A stretch of DNA of 7,190 nt from SIG622 sp045600125 (GTDB lineage Bacteria; Bacillota; Clostridia; Oscillospirales; CAG-382): assembly GCA_045600125.1 (NCBI GenBank), contig JAZRXH010000053.1, forward strand, positions 1 to 7,190, read 5' to 3'. Of this stretch, positions 6,601 to 7,190 are shown in pieces. Both the position numbers and the translations under genes were made by a program. Positions within the stretch are counted from its first letter, which is position 1. Each line of letters opens with the position of its first letter. Under the pieces are notes generated by a model that saw only the letters and a list, made by a program, of their open reading frames with translations, was not told the DNA's origin and ran no database searches.

Positions 6601-7190
6601 TGGTTCGTGCTGTTTCCGCTGCCTATGATCAGCTCCGACGCATAGACGCCGGTGATATAGCCGATATTGCCGTCTCTGAAGCTTGTGCCGCTGCTCACGG
6701 CTACATTCTGATAAAAGTTTTCACGGCTGGTGATCTTTACCTCAACGCGCGTGATCATGTAGTGCGGATCCTTTGCGGCGATCCGGAAGTAGTAATCGCC
6801 GGTGCCGACCTGGTGCCCGACACCTCTGCTCCAGGATCTGAAGTTGAAGGTGAAATATTCGGTATTCCGACGCTGACTCTCTTCGGCTATGTAATTGTAA
6901 TAACCGCTGGCGTCGCCGTATCCGCAGACAGGGCAGTCGTGCTCCACCACCGTATGGGGCTGCGTGATCGTCTTATCGCAGGAAAGACACCTTACGTTGT
7001 GCGTTCCGTCACCGTTGTCATTCGCCACACCGGCATAGACGTGTACCGTATCCATTTCGGCAAGCGCCGCCGTAAGAAGCGGCTCGATCGCACCGGTGGT
7101 TTCGGCGTTTTCGATGGCTGTGATCGCATCCTCGGCGATCTGCGTATTATCGGGCTTCTTTTCCGCATTGATCTGCTCGATCGCCGCCGC
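678..7190 (-). CDS. Giant modular Cys-rich repeat protein, probably extracellular (5' end outside window)
   Basis: I do not recognise this as a named gene. 2170 residues are visible, ending in TGA at 678-680. The frame is open to the right edge, and the 45 codons right of the Met at 7053-7055 complete a helical repeat seen again downstream, so that Met is not the start. Domain order: four modules (v1-274, v275-554, v555-885, v886-1278), each a helical spacer, a CxxC-x14/15-CxxC ribbon, a beta domain of about 110-125 residues, and an eight-Cys array; then an acidic helical region (v1279-1985) and a C-terminal beta domain (v1986-2170). There are 48 regularly placed cysteines. The spacers resemble DUF1542/FIVAR-type surface-protein helices. 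No catalytic motif, LPxTG signal, SLH repeat or C-terminal membrane segment is visible. Extracellular location is inferred from architecture, since any signal peptide lies outside. An adhesin, matrix or polysaccharide-binding role is plausible but unproven. Confidence 0.93.
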   Translation of the reverse strand, partial: AAAIEQINAEKKPDNTQIAEDAITAIENAETTGAIEPLLTAALAEMDTVHVYAGVANDNGDGTHNVRCLSCDKTITQPHTVVEHDCPVCGYGDASGYYNYIAEESQRRNTEYFTFNFRSWSRGVGHQVGTGDYYFRIAAKDPHYMITRVEVKITSRENFYQNVAVSSGTSFRDGNIGYITGVYASELIIGSGNSTNHCTIDDIIVYYVIHDGDAVGSDNGDGTHKVFCSVCGRDYGVSALHDAYSAETGRCACGAVCIHTFGENETCNTCGCSIDSAAALEENIAYSLALIDEKITPDNGDIAGEAKTAIGNAQTLRELTELLEEYLAAMEEAHVFGPYTDNYDGTHSRVCSVCENVFTEPHTEVYGHVCTACGATENMEFIPAVEQGEAFSVEASNKSSDHYSVGSRPYVKIKAKNPNYIITHVKAAVSDTGWFMQSVDVSCGTKGRSGSYALVDNVNASELSIGGGGIYAATYCDVTDLYVYYQIHDYSGEYVVDNASTHSRACLYCDRIGGSEAHKFTKYGVCRQCDAYCAHNWNYDWNGGICRICGCMNTDPDAVETAKQYAQKAIEAATVPENESIAQPALDAISGAETVEAVSALKDQALADMAQIVKAKQDACAAIDAATYFDNEDLAPQAKDEIAAAETIAAVDALLQQWLDTLESRHVYTGVCTDNYDGTHSFHCINCDKLSVPEAHTTQKHVCTLCDSVGIRETIVSKYAIRENDHFTWQVYAHGGYGENDDTFYSVGPGGPLTYTIKDPSATITRAEVPEVDFTKIAYSSGNISKDGNTVIDGIDSPSIAIGGEGSANYYTVTRVTLTYTLHDYTGGYVSNGDGTHSAVCTECGRHAGASAEHTFENGICICGETCAHNFENGVCTICHCVDNGAEDVEQYRAIFIENINALKNEQNAAIADAAIADLENAQTVSALIEIHDRAITDMAASDAGLESAKESAKAEINEAKTDVNASIAEAAIREIGFAETTAQVNTILAKALLDMAKADAADAIEKVIYSDNETIAEEAISDINSAETVEEVSEKLAEWLTEMEGIHEYSVEYTDNGDGTHSRICAGCGKKLISEHVCTNHICTLCGSRGKREEMIFNGFGSYAETDRFKVKANGSEYSGYGKTVGLDGYFYVEFTAKDPKNIITCVDAVLGFYPNNWNEVGISSGTIVPIENPKEGDITRIENVNANTLRIGTSNGNRAYAKIADVTLYYINHDFTGECLDNFDGTHACKCTGCSLRGTPSAHTFSEYGVCSECGALCEHVWNDDGTCAVCGCSNTDAEAIEASRESAIALINSERTDANTGIADETIAQINISATVKGICDCTENGRIRMAKADAAAELSARKAAAKCDETKALLDEALSALDAAETLFDISAVRAEALSDADRIDKEFTDLKMKYMDVYESYADEEADYYISQMTFDLAARAMELLEAAPSMEALNAIRDIYNDDVLSFCTRHDSYVEDFDGFIEEYAEEATPAQIAYARAAISEIENMKISDYTDSTTGVIDVDGLFAELFRIDDYYWNRIWFYDEKQDYLDYLRDCMEYEGMTELYYEITEEYIGLVEALDDPEDADELFILVEYKYDMLTDPESEWYWFREYWDDAFDYYYCDEMEEYVEKTIDLERQYIRSLLAEAEESEYTLEDYVELYDWYSDYERDDNYILFLEYRLATVVELVSHLVDGIYADASENLRSLVEEELEALDNAETQEEYEAILNEYEPKIDLAEYKEETCNELWKYPMTEYNIPIAGLSNAVKKIIEEGCTNIWSRVSNRAVDNTYFATCALIDEQLGSAEADIVAKKQIITAAMEETWCLEAYTVLEDLLKAITAVEESEKPEDIEELARLISDDNMAAVLDEAAALDDEYCDKIEAYRDGLNALRPEYVPDEWEDEVDDIIREARIRLTECVVLAELDSVYEECRDFIYYEFARLDVRGYFIDIMDNYGDELINHLAAEALDAIDALENGTVEELQEIYEEYDAKLDVAIKTPEKVEYAPVIVKAPTVRRDGLYNIRAYYVNEAGKQITLCDRLYYHDDSVSFADWYLRTAIQYKETGDGGVNVRFVSMLDKNLDEYYEAGFTYTVNDVDSFDPLTTQMGNTSYIVDGKTVKVGDFGLGEEYFILRDVDFAKDAVDANLEITVSPYVLLTDKKTYVTGESVTFSLGDLVEAENEEAA
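681..1235 (-). other. C-terminal beta domain of the giant protein (v1986-2170)
   Basis: This segment of about 185 residues begins after the helical region (VEYAPVIVKAPTV) and reads as beta structure to the end. Landmarks are GGVNVRFVSMLD, YYEAGFTYTV, NTSYIVDGKTV, a YFILRDV strand, ITVSPYVLLTDKKTYVTGE, then an acidic tail ending EENEEAA-like. The pattern VRF.S...Y...GF followed by I.V.PY..L.D...V.G resembles a C-terminal domain that I recall as common in large Clostridia surface proteins; this is recollection, not a database result. There is no sorting signal or transmembrane segment after it, so if the protein is anchored, the anchor must lie in the unseen N-terminal part. Confidence 0.6.
1236..3356 (-). 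other. Acidic helical stalk region of the giant protein (v1279-1985)
   Basis: About 707 residues without regular CxxC pairs or beta-domain landmarks. The start (v1279-1390) is two or more recognisable spacer units (IADETIAQI, ALSALDAAET). Further on the units decay but keep traces such as ALDNAETQEEYEAIL and AIDALENGTVEELQEIY, so the whole region probably arose by duplication and drift of the same ~50-residue helix pair. Composition is strongly acidic. The part at 2211-2645 is unusually aromatic, with about two dozen Tyr and six Trp in 145 residues. Expected structure is helical bundles or a rod. No family could be named for the middle part. Confidence 0.7.
3357..4535 (-). repeat. Protein module 4 (393 residues, three helical units)
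   Basis: The spacer (4050-4535) holds three tandem helical units. Ribbon A (3921-4049) has C1066, C1069, C1084 and C1087 plus one extra Cys at v1079. The beta domain (3543-3920) is the longest copy, with an insertion (IENPKEG) after SSGT, and ends IADVTLYYINHD. Array B (3357-3542) has C1233, C1236, C1253, C1256, C1260, C1270, C1273 and C1275, with the CxxC form of the second knuckle and additional cysteines near its start. Confidence 0.82.
4536..5528 (-). repeat. Protein module 3 (331 residues, two helical units)
   Basis: The spacer (5196-5528) holds two tandem units of about 50 residues, both with the pattern ..IA..A...I..AET. Ribbon A (5064-5195) has C684, C687, C703 and C706. The beta domain (4719-5063) is the most diverged copy: it keeps YSVG, KDP, ITRAEV, YSSGN, SIAIGG and TYTLHD, but has VGPGGPLTYT where the others differ. 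Array B (4536-4718) has C841, C844, C861, C863, C867, C876, C879 and C881, again with the shortened CxC knuckle (ICIC) as in module 1. Confidence 0.82.
5529..6368 (-). repeat. Protein module 2 (280 residues)
   Basis: One helical spacer unit (6192-6368) is followed by ribbon A (6063-6191; C351, C354, C370, C373), the beta domain (5724-6062) and array B (5529-5723; C506, C509, C526, C529, C533, C546, C549, C551). The beta domain repeats the landmarks SVGS, AKNP, IITHV, VSCGT, NASELSIG and YYQIHD. The DN.DGTH loop is intact ahead of ribbon A (DNYDGTH) but degraded ahead of array B (DNASTH). This is the most compact complete copy and a good reference for the repeat unit. Confidence 0.82.
6369..7190 (-). 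repeat. Protein module 1: partial helical spacer, Cys ribbon A, beta domain, Cys array B
   Basis: v1-49 is the end of a helical spacer with the signature DN..IAEDAI..IENAET. Ribbon A (6912-7043) has C68, C71, C86 and C89, preceded by DNGDGTH. The beta domain (6558-6911) carries AKDP, ITRVEV, VSSGT, ASELIIG and a closing YYVIHD. Array B (6369-6557) has C228, C231, C251, C253, C257, C267, C270 and C272. Its second knuckle is CxC (RCAC), where modules 2 and 4 have CxxC. The paired CxxC motifs look like structural zinc ribbons, which is inference from spacing only. Confidence 0.8.

Noticed and set aside
3498..7020. Recurrent ~20-base DNA similarity (forms of tgcgttccgtcgccgttgtc) at seven or more places, considered as a CRISPR or dispersed repeat
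   Set aside because: These are the codons for the DN.DGTH loop of the protein modules. Spacing is irregular (about 180-500 bases), the frame is preserved, and the third positions vary.
7053..7055. Met codon as the start of the giant gene
   Set aside because: The 45 codons to its right are in frame, complete a helical repeat found again in modules 2-4, and reach the window edge without a stop. No Shine-Dalgarno site precedes the Met.

Overview
The window is part of a minus-strand locus for surface or secreted proteins. The sequence suggests a gut-type Clostridia relative (Oscillospiraceae/Ruminococcaceae-like). This is inferred from roughly balanced base composition, purine-rich Shine-Dalgarno sites, a near-consensus housekeeping promoter, a Gram-positive-style signal peptide, and a style of giant modular protein common in such genomes. 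No taxonomic marker gene is present.

Layout, read right to left along the minus strand. (1) About 90% of the window (678-7190) is the 3' part of one giant gene. Its 5' end lies beyond the right edge: the frame stays open to base 7190, and the Met codon at 7053-7055 is internal to a repeat. The 2170 visible residues contain four copies of a module: alpha-helical spacer, four-Cys ribbon, beta domain, eight-Cys array. A 707-residue acidic helical region and a C-terminal beta domain follow. (2) After a 25-bp gap with a good ribosome binding site comes a 55-codon gene (485-652), probably in the same transcript. (3) A hairpin with a T-tract (402-450) ends that unit. (4) A strong promoter (299-326) begins the next unit. 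Its leader carries seven tandem copies of a ~10-bp purine-rich repeat (191-259), the last of which supplies the ribosome binding site. (5) A gene for an exported protein starts at 188 and runs off the left edge.

The likely picture is two consecutive transcription units for extracytoplasmic proteins: a Cys-rich repeat giant with a small partner, then a second secreted protein whose mature N-terminus weakly resembles the giant's beta domain. No RNA gene, insertion sequence, integrase or CRISPR array is visible. The plus strand holds only antisense open frames.

Residues of the giant are numbered v1 onward, v1 being the codon at 7188-7190.
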